A stretch of DNA of 52,666 nucleotides from an uncultured Sphingomonas sp. (GTDB lineage: Bacteria > Pseudomonadota > Alphaproteobacteria > Sphingomonadales > Sphingomonadaceae). The notes below the pieces were generated by a model, which saw nothing but the letters and a program-made list of their open reading frames with translations, was not told the origin of the DNA and did not search any database. The position numbers and the translations under genes are program-made. Shown here in pieces: positions 9,137 through 18,143 of this stretch. The first letter of the stretch is position 1; each line of letters starts with the position of its first letter. The stretch lies in assembly GCF_913778135.1 (NCBI RefSeq), contig NZ_CAJYVU010000167.1, positions 1-52,666 on the forward strand. The letters run 5' to 3'.

Positions 9137-9190
9137 CCCCTCCCCGCCGGGGAGAGGGGGGGCGCCCGGCACAGCCGGGTGGGCGGGTAA
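9137..9190. repeat. REP-like tandem hairpins after glyS
   Basis: Immediately after the glyS stop, CCCCTCCCC (9137-9145) can pair imperfectly with GGGGAGAGGGG. A second hairpin CCCGGC-ACA-GCCGGG (9165-9179) follows. This C/G-tract pair followed by a GC hairpin resembles intergenic REP elements of other proteobacteria. It could end glyQS transcription or protect the 3' end. The rest of the spacer up to 9370 holds no gene that I can support. Confidence 0.5.
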
Positions 9191-9370
9191 GGGGCAGCGG
9201 CTACCCGAGCCGCGCGCGCACGCCCCCACGCGTGAATGTCAACTTTCTCAACTTCGCAACAATCTTGCGCAGGGATCTCCCGCCCCGGACACCCGCCCCC
9301 CACTGGCCATCGCACCCATCCGGGCCTATGCCGCGTTGCAACAACAAAGCGACAGCAGGAGACGATCAGG

Positions 9371-12055
9371 GTGGCAAGTGCAGCGGGCGAGCAGGTGCAA
9401 TATGTCTACCGCTTCGGCGGCGGCACGGCGGAAGGAAAGGTCGACCAGAAGAACCTGCTCGGCGGCAAGGGCGCCAATCTCGCCGAAATGGCCTCGATCG
9501 GCCTGCCCGTACCCCCCGGCTTCACCATCTCGACCGAAATGTGCACGCGCTACTACGAGGAAGGCGAACGCTTCCCGCAGTCGCTGCGTGACGAGGTCGC
9601 CGCCGGCATCGCTCATATCGAGCAGGTAACGGGCAAGAAGTTCGGCGACGCCGCCGACCCGCTGCTCGTCTCGGTCCGCTCGGGCGCGCGCGTCTCGATG
9701 CCCGGCATGATGGACACGGTCCTCAATCTCGGCCTCAACGACCGGACCGTCGAGGGGCTCGCCTCCGCCAGCGACGACGCGCGTTTCGCTTGGGACAGCT
9801 ACCGCCGCTTCATCCAGATGTACGCTGACGTGGTGCTCGAACTCGACCACGGCGCGTTCGAGGAAGCGCTGGAGATCGCCAAGGAGGACCGCGGCTACAC
9901 GCTCGACACCGAACTCAGCGCCGACGATCTCCGCGCGCTGGTCGACGAGTATAAGGGCCTCGTCGAGCAGCAATGGGGCAAGCCGTTCCCGCAGGACGAG
10001 CACGACCAGCTCTGGGGTGCTGTCGGTGCGGTGTTCGGCTCGTGGCAGTCGGACCGCGCCAAGGTCTACCGCCGCCTCAACGACATTCCTGCCGACTGGG
10101 GCACCGCGGTCAACGTGCAGGCGATGGTGTTCGGCAACATGGGCGACACGTCCGCCACCGGCGTCGCCTTCACCCGCGATCCGTCGAAGGGCGACCGCGC
10201 CTATTACGGCGAATTCCTGATCAACGCGCAGGGGGAGGACGTCGTCGCCGGCATTCGCACGCCCCAATACCTGACCAAGGCGGCGCGCGAGGAAGCCGGC
10301 GCCAAGCCCGCGTCGATGGAAGAGGCCTTGCCGGAGGTCTACACCGAGCTCGCGGGCGTGTTCGACCGGTTAGAGACGCACTATCGCGACATGCAGGACA
10401 TCGAGTTCACGGTGCAGCAGGGCAAGCTCTGGATGCTCCAGACCCGCTCGGGCAAGCGTACCGCGAAAGCGGCGCTCAAGATCGCGGTCGACATGGCGAA
10501 CGAGGGGCTGATCACGCGCGAGGAAGCCGTCGCGCGCGTCGATCCGCAGGCGCTCGACCAGTTGCTCCACCCGACGCTCGATCCGCAGGCCACGCGCGAC
10601 GTGCTGACCAAGGGACTGCCAGCTTCTCCCGGCGCTGCGTCCGGCGAGGCCGTGTTCGACGCCGACACCGCCGAGCGCCACGCGGGTGAGGGTAAGTCGG
10701 TGATCCTGATCCGCACCGAGACCAGCCCCGAAGACATCCACGGCATGCACGCCGCGAAGGGCATCCTGACCGCGCGCGGCGGGATGACCAGCCACGCCGC
10801 CGTCGTCGCGCGCGGCATGGGGCGTCCCTGCGTCTCGGGCGCGGGCTCGATCTCGATCGACGCCAAGGCCAAGGTGATGCGGGTAGCCGGACGCGAGGTG
10901 AAGGAAGGCGACACCGTCACGATCGACGGCTCGACCGGTGAGGTGATGGCGGGCGCGGTCGCGACGATCCAGCCCGAGCTGGCGGGCGATTTCGGCACGC
11001 TGATGGAATGGGCCGACGAGGTCCGCCGTTTGAAGGTGCGCGCTAACGCCGAGACTCCCGCCGACTGCCAGGTCGCGCGCGACTTCGGTGCGGAAGGCGT
11101 CGGGCTTTGCCGCACCGAGCATATGTTCTTCGAGGCCACGCGCATCACGGCGGTGCGACAGATGATCCTCGCCGAGGACGAGGCAGGACGCCGCGCCGCG
11201 CTCGATCGGCTGCTGCCCGAGCAGCGCAGCGACTTCGCCGCGATCTTCGAGGTGATGGCCGGGCTGCCGGTGACCGTTCGGCTGCTCGACCCGCCGCTGC
11301 ATGAATTCCTGCCGCACGAGGAAGCCGAATTCGCCGAGGTCGCGTCCGCGGCCGGTATCGCGGTCGACCAGCTCAAGCGCCGCGCCGCCGAGCTGCACGA
11401 GTTCAACCCGATGCTGGGTCATCGTGGCTGTCGCTTGGGCGTGACCTACCCTGAAATTTACGAGATGCAGGCGCGCGCGATCTTCGAAGCGGCGATTGAT
11501 GTGGCCGAGAAGTCGGGCGAGGCGCCGATCCCGGAAGTCATGATCCCGCTCGTCGCCACCAAGCGCGAGCTCGATCTGATGAAGTCGGTGGTCGACCAGG
11601 CAGCCAAGGCGGTGTTTGCCGAGCGCGGACGCGAGATCGACTATCTCGTCGGCACGATGATCGAGCTGCCACGCGCGGCGCTCAAGGCAGGCGAGATCGC
11701 GGAAACGGGCGAGTTCTTCTCGTTCGGCACTAATGACCTAACGCAGACGACGCTGGGCGTCAGCCGCGATGACGCCGCACGTTTCCTGGGCGCCTATGTC
11801 GAGAAGGGCATCTACGCCAAGGACCCGTTCGTCAGCCTCGACGTAGAAGGGGTTGGCGAACTCGTGCGGCTGGCGGCGGAGCGCGGTCGCGCAACGCGTG
11901 GCGACATCAAGCTCGGCATCTGCGGCGAGCATGGCGGCGATCCGGCATCGATCGCCTTTTGCGAGGAAGTCGGGCTCGATTATGTGTCGGCGTCGCCGTA
12001 CCGCGTGCCGATCGCGCGGCTGGCGGCGGCGCAGGCGGCGTTGAAGGCGCGCTGA
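9371..12055 (+). CDS. ppdK: Pyruvate, phosphate dikinase
   Basis: Interconverts pyruvate, ATP and phosphate with PEP, AMP and pyrophosphate. Domains in order: ATP-grasp nucleotide-binding domain (VYRFGGGTAEGK, then NLLGGKGANLAEMASIGLPV, VSVRSGARVSMPGMMDTVLN), phosphohistidine domain with GGMTSHAAVVARGMGRPCV and catalytic His475, and a PEP/pyruvate TIM barrel with GTMIELPRAAL and catalytic Cys851 in LGICGEHGGDP. The 894 aa fit the family. GTG 9371 is preceded by AGGAG nine bases away; the 45 residues before it in frame do not look like PPDK. It follows glyS by 234 bases and is probably a separate unit. A link to gluconeogenesis is known for the family, not shown here. Confidence 0.96.
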   Translation: MASAAGEQVQYVYRFGGGTAEGKVDQKNLLGGKGANLAEMASIGLPVPPGFTISTEMCTRYYEEGERFPQSLRDEVAAGIAHIEQVTGKKFGDAADPLLVSVRSGARVSMPGMMDTVLNLGLNDRTVEGLASASDDARFAWDSYRRFIQMYADVVLELDHGAFEEALEIAKEDRGYTLDTELSADDLRALVDEYKGLVEQQWGKPFPQDEHDQLWGAVGAVFGSWQSDRAKVYRRLNDIPADWGTAVNVQAMVFGNMGDTSATGVAFTRDPSKGDRAYYGEFLINAQGEDVVAGIRTPQYLTKAAREEAGAKPASMEEALPEVYTELAGVFDRLETHYRDMQDIEFTVQQGKLWMLQTRSGKRTAKAALKIAVDMANEGLITREEAVARVDPQALDQLLHPTLDPQATRDVLTKGLPASPGAASGEAVFDADTAERHAGEGKSVILIRTETSPEDIHGMHAAKGILTARGGMTSHAAVVARGMGRPCVSGAGSISIDAKAKVMRVAGREVKEGDTVTIDGSTGEVMAGAVATIQPELAGDFGTLMEWADEVRRLKVRANAETPADCQVARDFGAEGVGLCRTEHMFFEATRITAVRQMILAEDEAGRRAALDRLLPEQRSDFAAIFEVMAGLPVTVRLLDPPLHEFLPHEEAEFAEVASAAGIAVDQLKRRAAELHEFNPMLGHRGCRLGVTYPEIYEMQARAIFEAAIDVAEKSGEAPIPEVMIPLVATKRELDLMKSVVDQAAKAVFAERGREIDYLVGTMIELPRAALKAGEIAETGEFFSFGTNDLTQTTLGVSRDDAARFLGAYVEKGIYAKDPFVSLDVEGVGELVRLAAERGRATRGDIKLGICGEHGGDPASIAFCEEVGLDYVSASPYRVPIARLAAAQAALKAR

Positions 12056-12061
12056 TACAAA

Positions 12062-12092
12062 AGACCGCCGGGGCATGGCGCTCCGGCGGTCT
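12062..12092 (-). terminator. Rho-independent terminator, stronger for the leftward gene
   Basis: A perfect 10-bp stem AGACCGCCGG (12062-12071) / CCGGCGGTCT (12083-12092) has an 11-base loop. On the reverse strand it is followed by a TTTTG tract, a good intrinsic terminator for the gene at 12108-12434. On the forward strand, just after ppdK, the following bases are CGCTTCG, so it may act more weakly in that direction. Confidence 0.8.
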
Positions 12093-12107
12093 CGCTTCGT
12101 TCAGCGA

Positions 12108-12434
12108 TCAGAGCGGACGACGATCCTCGTCCCGTATTACGCTGCCATCGCGAACCACCGTCTCGTCGCGATACGCTGGCTCGGCACGTGAAGCGGCGTG
12201 CGGTGCGACCGTCGCCGCGGTCACCGGCGCGGCGTTCGCCAGCCGGCTGTTCTCGCGCTCCAGCTCGTTGATGCGCGCTTCCTGCGCCTTGCGCGTTTCT
12301 GCGTGGCTGTTGCGCTCGTCGGCGTAGCGCTGCTTCCACTTCTTGCCGCCGGGATGGCTCGCCAACCCGAACAGCCATCCCGCGATCAGTGCAACGACCA
12401 GCGCGATATATTGCGTGGTGGTGGTGAACAGCAT
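12108..12434 (-). CDS. Membrane-anchored coiled-coil protein of unknown function
   Basis: Family not recognised. The 108-aa product has one N-terminal membrane helix (TTQYIALVVALIAGWLFGLA), a basic stretch HPGGKKWKQRY, then a Glu/Arg/Ala-rich segment (SHAETRKAQEARINELEREN) that should form a short coiled coil, and a charged tail DETVVRDGSVIRDEDRRPL. AGGAG lies seven bases before ATG 12434; a longer reading adds seven residues without support. It follows tadC by 55 bases on the same strand and ends at a strong terminator. It may be the last gene of the pilus operon or separate. Confidence 0.75.
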   Translation of the reverse strand: MLFTTTTQYIALVVALIAGWLFGLASHPGGKKWKQRYADERNSHAETRKAQEARINELERENSRLANAAPVTAATVAPHAASRAEPAYRDETVVRDGSVIRDEDRRPL

Positions 12435-12489
12435 CTCGTGTCTCCTGTTACGCAAGCATAACGAGAGCTGGGGAGTGCTGTTCCGTCGA

Positions 12490-13497
12490 TCAGTTCGTTG
12501 TGGGACCGTGGACGAACGAGTCGCTGATCGAGCACGCCGCCGGACCGAGAATGACGACGAACAAGACGGGCAGAATGAAGAGGATCAGCGGGACCGTCAT
12601 GATCGCGGGCAGCCTTGCGGCTTTCTCCTCCGCGCGCATCATGCGCTCGTTGCGAAATTCGGCGGACAGCACGCGCAGCGCGCTGGCGAGCGGGGTGCCG
12701 TACTTCTCCGTCTGGATCATGGTTGTCACCACGCCCTTGACCGCGTCGAGCGCGACGCGCTTGGACAGGTTCTCGAACGCCTGACGCCGGTCGGTCAGGA
12801 AGCCGAGCTCGATCGCGGTCAGTGCATATTCCTCGCCTAGCTCGGGATAGGCCTTGCCGAGTTCCTTGGCGACGCGGTGAAATGCCGCGTCGACGGTCAG
12901 GCCTGCCTCTGCACAGATGACAAGCAAGTCGAGCGCGTCCGGCAGGCCCTTGCGAATCGCATCCGAGCGTTTGGTAATCAGGTTCTTCAAATAGATGTCG
13001 GGCGCCTTGTAGCTGAGGATCAGCGTACCCGCGACCAGCGCGTACCGCTTGAGCGGACCCCAGGTCGGGAACATGTCGAGACCGTAGACCCACAATGCCA
13101 CCAGCCCGCCGAGGATGATCGGCAGCGCGACGCGACCGAAGATCACGACAAAGGCGAGGTCCTTGTTGCGGATGCCGGCCTGAAGCAGTTTCTGCTGCGC
13201 GGCGCGTACCTGGCTGTCCTGCAGCATCTTGAAGCTGGAGAGCAGGTCGCGGAGCTTGTCCGCCGTCTCGCTCTTCTGCACCAGCTTCGCGCGCCGCTTC
13301 GACGTGCTGGCGGTGATGCCCGCCTTCAGCTGTTCGCGCCGTTCGTTGAGCGCCTTGACGCGCTTCGCCATCGGGTCGCGTACGCTGAGCGCGGCGTAGA
13401 TCGCGAAAGCGACGGCGGACGCCGCGACGCCCGACAGGATCGTCGCGACCCACAGGACGTCGACACCGAGGAGGGTGGGGCCGGATGCAGGTGCCAT
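12490..13497 (-). CDS. tadC: Tad pilus inner-membrane platform protein TadC
   Basis: A T2SS-F family polytopic protein that, with TadB, forms the inner-membrane platform of Tad/Flp pili. The 335-aa protein has an N-terminal helix, a charged cytosolic segment (MAKRVKALNERREQLKAGI), then the T2SSF core LPDALDLLVICAEAGLTVDAAFHRVAKEL and a C-terminal pair of helices (LILFILPVLFVVILGP). Start ATG 13497 overlaps the tadB stop as TGATG. It is the last recognisable pilus gene of the operon. Confidence 0.93.
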   Translation of the reverse strand: MAPASGPTLLGVDVLWVATILSGVAASAVAFAIYAALSVRDPMAKRVKALNERREQLKAGITASTSKRRAKLVQKSETADKLRDLLSSFKMLQDSQVRAAQQKLLQAGIRNKDLAFVVIFGRVALPIILGGLVALWVYGLDMFPTWGPLKRYALVAGTLILSYKAPDIYLKNLITKRSDAIRKGLPDALDLLVICAEAGLTVDAAFHRVAKELGKAYPELGEEYALTAIELGFLTDRRQAFENLSKRVALDAVKGVVTTMIQTEKYGTPLASALRVLSAEFRNERMMRAEEKAARLPAIMTVPLILFILPVLFVVILGPAACSISDSFVHGPTTN

Positions 13498-14465
13498 CAG
13501 ATTTCGAAGCTCACCATCTTGGCCATGATAAAGGCACCCATGCTCATCCACAGCAGGCCACCGATGCCGATGACGATCAGGCGCGGGTCGACGAAGAATT
13601 TCGTCATATATGCCCCGTTGATTGTCCAGAGCAGGATGAAGACGATGAACGGCAACGCGCCGATAATATAGGCGGAGGCCTTCGATTCGGACGACATCGC
13701 CCTGATCTTCAGCTTCATCTGCATACGCGACCGCAGCACGCTCGCGAGGTTCTGCAGTGTTTCGGCCAGGTTGCCGCCGGTCTCTCGCTGTATCGCGATC
13801 GTGATGACGAAAAACTGGAACTCAGGCGTGCCCAGGCGATCAGCCGTTTCTTGCAGCGCGACCTCCATCGACCGGCCGATCTTCATCTTGTCGCTGACCG
13901 AGCGGAATTCCTCGCCGACCGGCCCCTCGACCTCGCTGCCGACGACCGACATCGTTTCGCTGATCGGCAGGCCCGAGCGCAGCCCGCGCACGAGCAATTC
14001 GATCGCGTCAGGGAACTTTGCCGTGAACTTGGCGACGCGTTTCTTGATCGCGCGGCTGACCAGCATGTGCGGCAGACCCGCACCGATCGCGAGGCCGACG
14101 AACAGCGCGAGCAGAAGCGGAAGGCCGCGCAGCGCGAGGATCAGAGTGACCACGATCGCGAGCGCCAGCGTCACCATGCCGTACTGCCCGACCGTCCACG
14201 TCTTGCCGGTCATGTTCAACCGTTTCTGCAACTCCGCGGTATTGGGCAGCAGGCGCATCGCGGCCTTGTCGGCCTTGGTCTGGTTGCGGCCGGTGATGCG
14301 CCGCATCTGCGCTTCCATCGCCCCTTCGGCTGAGGTGGAGTGGCGTTCACGTACTGCGGCCAGACGCCGGTTGGTCGCTTTCTGTGCCGATGGTCCGGCA
14401 AAGGCGAACAGGATCATGCCCAGCGTGACGAGCCCGCCGATCGCGATGAACATCAATGGCAGCAT
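13497..14465 (-). CDS. tadB: Tad pilus inner-membrane platform protein TadB
   Basis: A 322-aa T2SS-F family partner of TadC. It has an N-terminal helix (MFIAIGGLVTLGMILFAFAG), an Arg/Lys-rich cytosolic segment, two mid helices, the core FPDAIELLVRGLRSGLPISETMSVVGSEV, a second conserved FFVITIAIQRETGGNLAETL, and two C-terminal helices. GAAGGGG precedes the ATG. The start is 36 bases after the cpaE stop. In many operons of this type the ATPase gene cpaF lies at this junction, but here there is no room for it. Confidence 0.93.
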   Translation of the reverse strand: MLPLMFIAIGGLVTLGMILFAFAGPSAQKATNRRLAAVRERHSTSAEGAMEAQMRRITGRNQTKADKAAMRLLPNTAELQKRLNMTGKTWTVGQYGMVTLALAIVVTLILALRGLPLLLALFVGLAIGAGLPHMLVSRAIKKRVAKFTAKFPDAIELLVRGLRSGLPISETMSVVGSEVEGPVGEEFRSVSDKMKIGRSMEVALQETADRLGTPEFQFFVITIAIQRETGGNLAETLQNLASVLRSRMQMKLKIRAMSSESKASAYIIGALPFIVFILLWTINGAYMTKFFVDPRLIVIGIGGLLWMSMGAFIMAKMVSFEI

Positions 14466-14501
14466 GGTTCGCCCCTTCTCCGCACGCGCGCCTTGACCGC
14501 C

Positions 14502-15803
14502 TCAGTTCGCGGCCGACTTGGCGGACGGCTTCTTGCCCGCATCCTTTTTGGCGACGAGGCCCTTCAGATTGGTGAACTTGCCCAGCAGCGACCCGCCCTT
14601 CGCCGCCGGACTGGCTGGATTGCCTTCTTCGTCGGTGATGGCGAGCAGCGCGGCGAGTTCGATCAATGGCTGGACCGTCTTCGAAGTCTTGCCCGCCTCG
14701 GCGAGCGGTTTCCCTAGTTTGGCGGCCTGGGCGGCGAGTTTCTGATCGAACGGCACGATCAGGTCGATCTTGCGCTCGATCGATCCTTCGAAGTCCTTGC
14801 GCGTGATCTCCAGCGCGGTGCCTGGATGGACGCGGTTCGCCACCACCGTCACCTGCACCTGCGGCGCGTTGCTGCGCAGCCACGACAGCAGCCGGATCGT
14901 GTCGCGCGCCGACGCGAGCGTCAGTTCGGTCACGATCACCGCGCTGTTCACGTCGTTGACGAGGTGCGGGTGCTGGACCAGCATCATGCGCGGCAGGTCG
15001 GTGACCGTGCACTCGAACGCGCCGCGCATTTCCTCCTGCAATTGGTAGAAAGCGGCGCCGTCGGTCATCACCGGCTGGCTGATCGGTGCCTCGGCAGAGA
15101 GTACCGACAGATTCTCTGACGCCTTCACCATCGCGCGCTCGATGAACAATCCGTCGATCCGGCTCGGGTTCTCGATCGCGTCGGTCAGGCCGCGTCCTGG
15201 CTCCAGATCGAGCGCCAGCGCGCCGGTGCCGAAATGGACGTCCAAATCGAGCAGCGCGGTCGAGCGGCGTTCCTTGTCGCTCAGCAGCCACGCGAGCGAG
15301 GTTGCGATCGTCGACGCGCCTGCACCACCGCGCGTGCCGATCACCGCGATCGCGCAATGCGGTCGCACGTTGGTCGCGTCGGTAATCTTCGGCGCGTTGA
15401 TGATCGCCTGCGCCTGCGCGAACGAATCGCGCAGCATGTCGGCGGAGAAGGGTTTGAGCAGATAATCCTGGATGCCCGAGGCGAGGAGATCGCGGTACAG
15501 GCGAACGTCATTCACCTGTCCGGCCGCGATCACGACGGTGCCGGGCTCGCACACTTCTGCCAGCCCGTTGATGTCGCTCAACGGGTCGCCCGACCCGGTC
15601 AGGTCGACGAACAGGACGTGCGGGCTGGTCGACACCGACAAGGTCTGCACCGCGTTGCGCAGGCCGCCTTGGTGGACGTTGTCCGACGACCAGCCCATCT
15701 CCGACGCGATCGGCCGGATCGCGTCAGCGGAAGCTTCGTCGCTGGCGAAGGCGAGGAACGGGAGGCGGTTGGCGACGCCGCCGACTTTCCAGGGCGCGTT
15801 CAC
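14502..15803 (-). CDS. cpaE: Pilus assembly ATPase-like protein CpaE/TadZ
   Basis: A 433-aa protein of the TadZ/CpaE group, which places Tad pilus machinery at the pole in other bacteria. The N-terminal ~130 residues look like a receiver-type fold (HVLFVDLTG, VVIAAGQVNDVRLYRDLLASGIQDYLLKPF). A MinD/ParA-like domain follows, with deviant P-loop GTRGGAGAST in which the signature lysines are replaced by Arg and Ala, and ALLDLDVHFGTGALALDLEPG. Such degeneration is known in TadZ proteins, so nucleotide hydrolysis is doubtful. The tail is Lys/Ala-rich. GTG 15803 overlaps the cpaD stop as GTGA with GGAGG upstream. Confidence 0.92.
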   Translation of the reverse strand: MNAPWKVGGVANRLPFLAFASDEASADAIRPIASEMGWSSDNVHQGGLRNAVQTLSVSTSPHVLFVDLTGSGDPLSDINGLAEVCEPGTVVIAAGQVNDVRLYRDLLASGIQDYLLKPFSADMLRDSFAQAQAIINAPKITDATNVRPHCAIAVIGTRGGAGASTIATSLAWLLSDKERRSTALLDLDVHFGTGALALDLEPGRGLTDAIENPSRIDGLFIERAMVKASENLSVLSAEAPISQPVMTDGAAFYQLQEEMRGAFECTVTDLPRMMLVQHPHLVNDVNSAVIVTELTLASARDTIRLLSWLRSNAPQVQVTVVANRVHPGTALEITRKDFEGSIERKIDLIVPFDQKLAAQAAKLGKPLAEAGKTSKTVQPLIELAALLAITDEEGNPASPAAKGGSLLGKFTNLKGLVAKKDAGKKPSAKSAAN

Positions 15804-16435
15804 TTCTTTCCTCCGATGGTCTCTGCGCGGACCCAAGTGCCGCCCTCTCCGGTCGGCTTGGCGTCGCGCAGCGTGTTGATCGCGCGCGTGCCCGTCGCCG
15901 CGTCATAGGCGCCGTTGCCCGGTGCGCCACGGACGAGGTCGGCAGGGTTCGCCACCATCGCCGCCAGATTGGTGTTGGTCGCACAGCCGTAGTTCGAGCC
16001 GGTATGCGCGTTGAAGTTGGGATCGTTCATGCGCGACCAGTCGGCGCAGCCGGGCACCGATGCGCGCGAACGGCTGACGACGATGCGGACCGTGCCCGGC
16101 GTCACGGGCGAGCCCGTCACCGGCGCCTCGTCTGACAGGAGCAAGCCATAGCGCGCCGCGATCTGCGCCACGTCGCTTCGCGTCGCGCGGGTGGCGCCGT
16201 ACGGATCGTCGAGCGCGATCGTGTCGCCGTAGCCGATCCGCAGCGTGTCCATCCAGCCGGTGACGCGTCGCGCCTCGTCCGGGCCGATGCCGTCGGGGCC
16301 GCTTTGTACGTCGAGCGCATAGTCGGCGCGGCTGACGACCGGCTGGTGAACCGACTCGAGCCCGCGATTGGCCGTACCGCAACCGGCGAGCGGCGCTGCC
16401 GCGACGGCGGCGAGAAGAAAAAGGCGCTTGGTCAT
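15800..16435 (-). CDS. cpaD: Pilus assembly lipoprotein CpaD
   Basis: A 211-aa outer-membrane-associated lipoprotein of the Cpa system. It has a signal peptide with lipobox LAGC (MTKRLFLLAAVAAAPLAGC), then family motifs NRGLESVHQPVVSRADY, VRIVVSRSRASVPGCADW and SNYGCATNTNLAAMVANPADLV. It lies between cpaC (32-base gap) and cpaE (overlap), the usual order. It probably supports the CpaC secretin. No truncation is seen. Confidence 0.93.
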   Translation of the reverse strand: MTKRLFLLAAVAAAPLAGCGTANRGLESVHQPVVSRADYALDVQSGPDGIGPDEARRVTGWMDTLRIGYGDTIALDDPYGATRATRSDVAQIAARYGLLLSDEAPVTGSPVTPGTVRIVVSRSRASVPGCADWSRMNDPNFNAHTGSNYGCATNTNLAAMVANPADLVRGAPGNGAYDAATGTRAINTLRDAKPTGEGGTWVRAETIGGKK

Positions 16436-16467
16436 GAGGATGATCCCTGTGCGTTCGGTCGCGCGCG

Positions 16468-18141
16468 TCAGTTGATGGAGAAGCCGGGCGTCGGGGCAGG
16501 CCCCATCTTCGCGGGCAGTCGGCCATTCTTGCGGTCGGCCGCCTCGCGAACCGGGGCAGCAGCCGCCGGTTGCGGCAGCGACTGGCCAATGCGCGGTGTC
16601 GCAGCAGCGCCGATCGCGGGGGAAGGAGCGGGGCCGACCTGCATCGTCGGCCGGGGTCGCTCCGCGCCGCTCTGCCCGTCGGTCAGCTGGCCGAGCAGCA
16701 CGCGCTGCAGATCGGTCGGTGCCTTGTAGCCATCGGTCGGCAGCGCGATGTCGGTGCCGTTCACCGGTTTCACCAAATACGGCGTGATGATGATGACGAG
16801 TTCGGTCTCGTTGCGCTGGAACGCGTTGGAGCGGAACAGCGCGCCCAGAACGGGTACGTCGCCGACCCCCGGCGTCTTGTCGAACGTGTTGGCATGCGTG
16901 TTGGACATCAGCCCGGCGATCATGAAGCTCTGCCCCGACCCCAGTTCCACCGTCGTTTCCGCTCGGCGGGTGGTGAGCGCAGGGACGCGCGAGTTGCCGA
17001 CCGCGACCGCGTTGGCGTAGTCGAGGTTCGAGACCTCCGGGCGGACGCGCAGCGAGATGCGACCATCGGACAGCACGGTCGGCGTGTAGGCCAGGCTGAC
17101 GCCGAATTCCTTGTACTCGACCGAGACGGCGCCCAGCCCTTGCGAGATCGGGATCGGGATTTCGCCGCCCGCCAGGAAGGTGCCGGTCTCGCCCGACAAC
17201 GCGGTCAGGTTCGGATTGGCGAGCGTCGTCACCTGTCCGTTCTGTTCGCCCAGATCGATCGCGGAGAGCAGGTTGAGCCCGAAGACCTTGGTCAGCGCAC
17301 CGATCGTCGAGCGGATGTTGTTGGCGGTGCCGATGTTCGTTCCAAGCGTCGACACGACCTTGATCGAGGTCGGGTCGATCGATCCGTTGGGCAGGTAGGT
17401 GATCGAGGTCGGATCGATCGCGAAACCGCTGACATTGCCGGCGTTCACGCCCAGCGGCAGGCCGGGCCGCGTGTTGATCGTCGTCGCCGCGCCGCGCCCC
17501 GAACCGATGCCGAAGCGGAAGCCGCCCGTGCTGTCGATCGTGGAAATGTTGCTGCCGATGTTCTTCAGGAAGGTGCGGTTCACCTCGGCGAACTTGACCT
17601 GCAAATTGACCTGCAGCGGTGTCGCGGTGCGCAGGCGGCTGAGCACCTTGGTGTTCTCACCCACGAAGGCGGCGACCAGCTTCTCGGCCTCCGCGCCATC
17701 CTCCGGTCCGCGCACTGTGCCGGTCAGCAGCACGAGGCCGTTCATTGGCGTCGCGGTGATCTGCGACTCGGGCATGGCGAGGTTGAGCATCGACTGGATC
17801 GAGTCGAAGTTGTTGCCGACGCGGATGGTCGCGGCATAGACCACCGCTCCACCCTTCGCGGTTGCCGACACCGTCGTCTCGCCCGGCTTCTTGCCAAAGA
17901 CGTAGAGCTGGGTGGGTGAGCGGACCTGAACGTCGGCGATGTCGGACGAGGCGACGAACAGGTCGCTCATCGGACGCGACAGCGTGATCAGGCGGCCGCG
18001 ACCGGTCGACAGCTGGATGGTGCCGCCGTTGACGGCTGCGACACCGGACTGCGCGGGCGCGGTGGCCGGCGTCGCGGCCACGGCCGCACTCGCCAGGGCG
18101 AGCGCCAGCGGCCAGCCGAGCGGCTTAGACGAGAAACGCAT
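16468..18141 (-). CDS. cpaC: Pilus secretin CpaC/RcpA
   Basis: Outer-membrane secretin that lets the Flp pilus cross. It has a 30-residue signal peptide (ending ATAPAQ), an N-terminal pilus-formation domain (RLITLSRPMSDLFVASSDIADVQVRSPTQLYVFGKKPGETTV), a middle domain with NGLVLLTGTVRGPEDGAEAEKLV, and the secretin core with TALSGETGTFLAGGEIPIPI and the final VPVLGALFRSNAFQRNETELVIIITPYLVKPV. The last ~90 residues are Pro/Ala-rich. ATG 18141 has GGAGG upstream and lies two bases after the cpaB stop; the longer in-frame reading into cpaB is a shadow. The protein is 557 aa. Confidence 0.94.
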   Translation of the reverse strand: MRFSSKPLGWPLALALASAAVAATPATAPAQSGVAAVNGGTIQLSTGRGRLITLSRPMSDLFVASSDIADVQVRSPTQLYVFGKKPGETTVSATAKGGAVVYAATIRVGNNFDSIQSMLNLAMPESQITATPMNGLVLLTGTVRGPEDGAEAEKLVAAFVGENTKVLSRLRTATPLQVNLQVKFAEVNRTFLKNIGSNISTIDSTGGFRFGIGSGRGAATTINTRPGLPLGVNAGNVSGFAIDPTSITYLPNGSIDPTSIKVVSTLGTNIGTANNIRSTIGALTKVFGLNLLSAIDLGEQNGQVTTLANPNLTALSGETGTFLAGGEIPIPISQGLGAVSVEYKEFGVSLAYTPTVLSDGRISLRVRPEVSNLDYANAVAVGNSRVPALTTRRAETTVELGSGQSFMIAGLMSNTHANTFDKTPGVGDVPVLGALFRSNAFQRNETELVIIITPYLVKPVNGTDIALPTDGYKAPTDLQRVLLGQLTDGQSGAERPRPTMQVGPAPSPAIGAAATPRIGQSLPQPAAAAPVREAADRKNGRLPAKMGPAPTPGFSIN

Positions 18142-18143
18142 GA

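Noticed and set aside
14466..14501. A possible remnant of cpaF in the cpaE-tadB spacer
   Set aside because: Only about 12 codons are open in one frame and they show no recognisable CpaF sequence.
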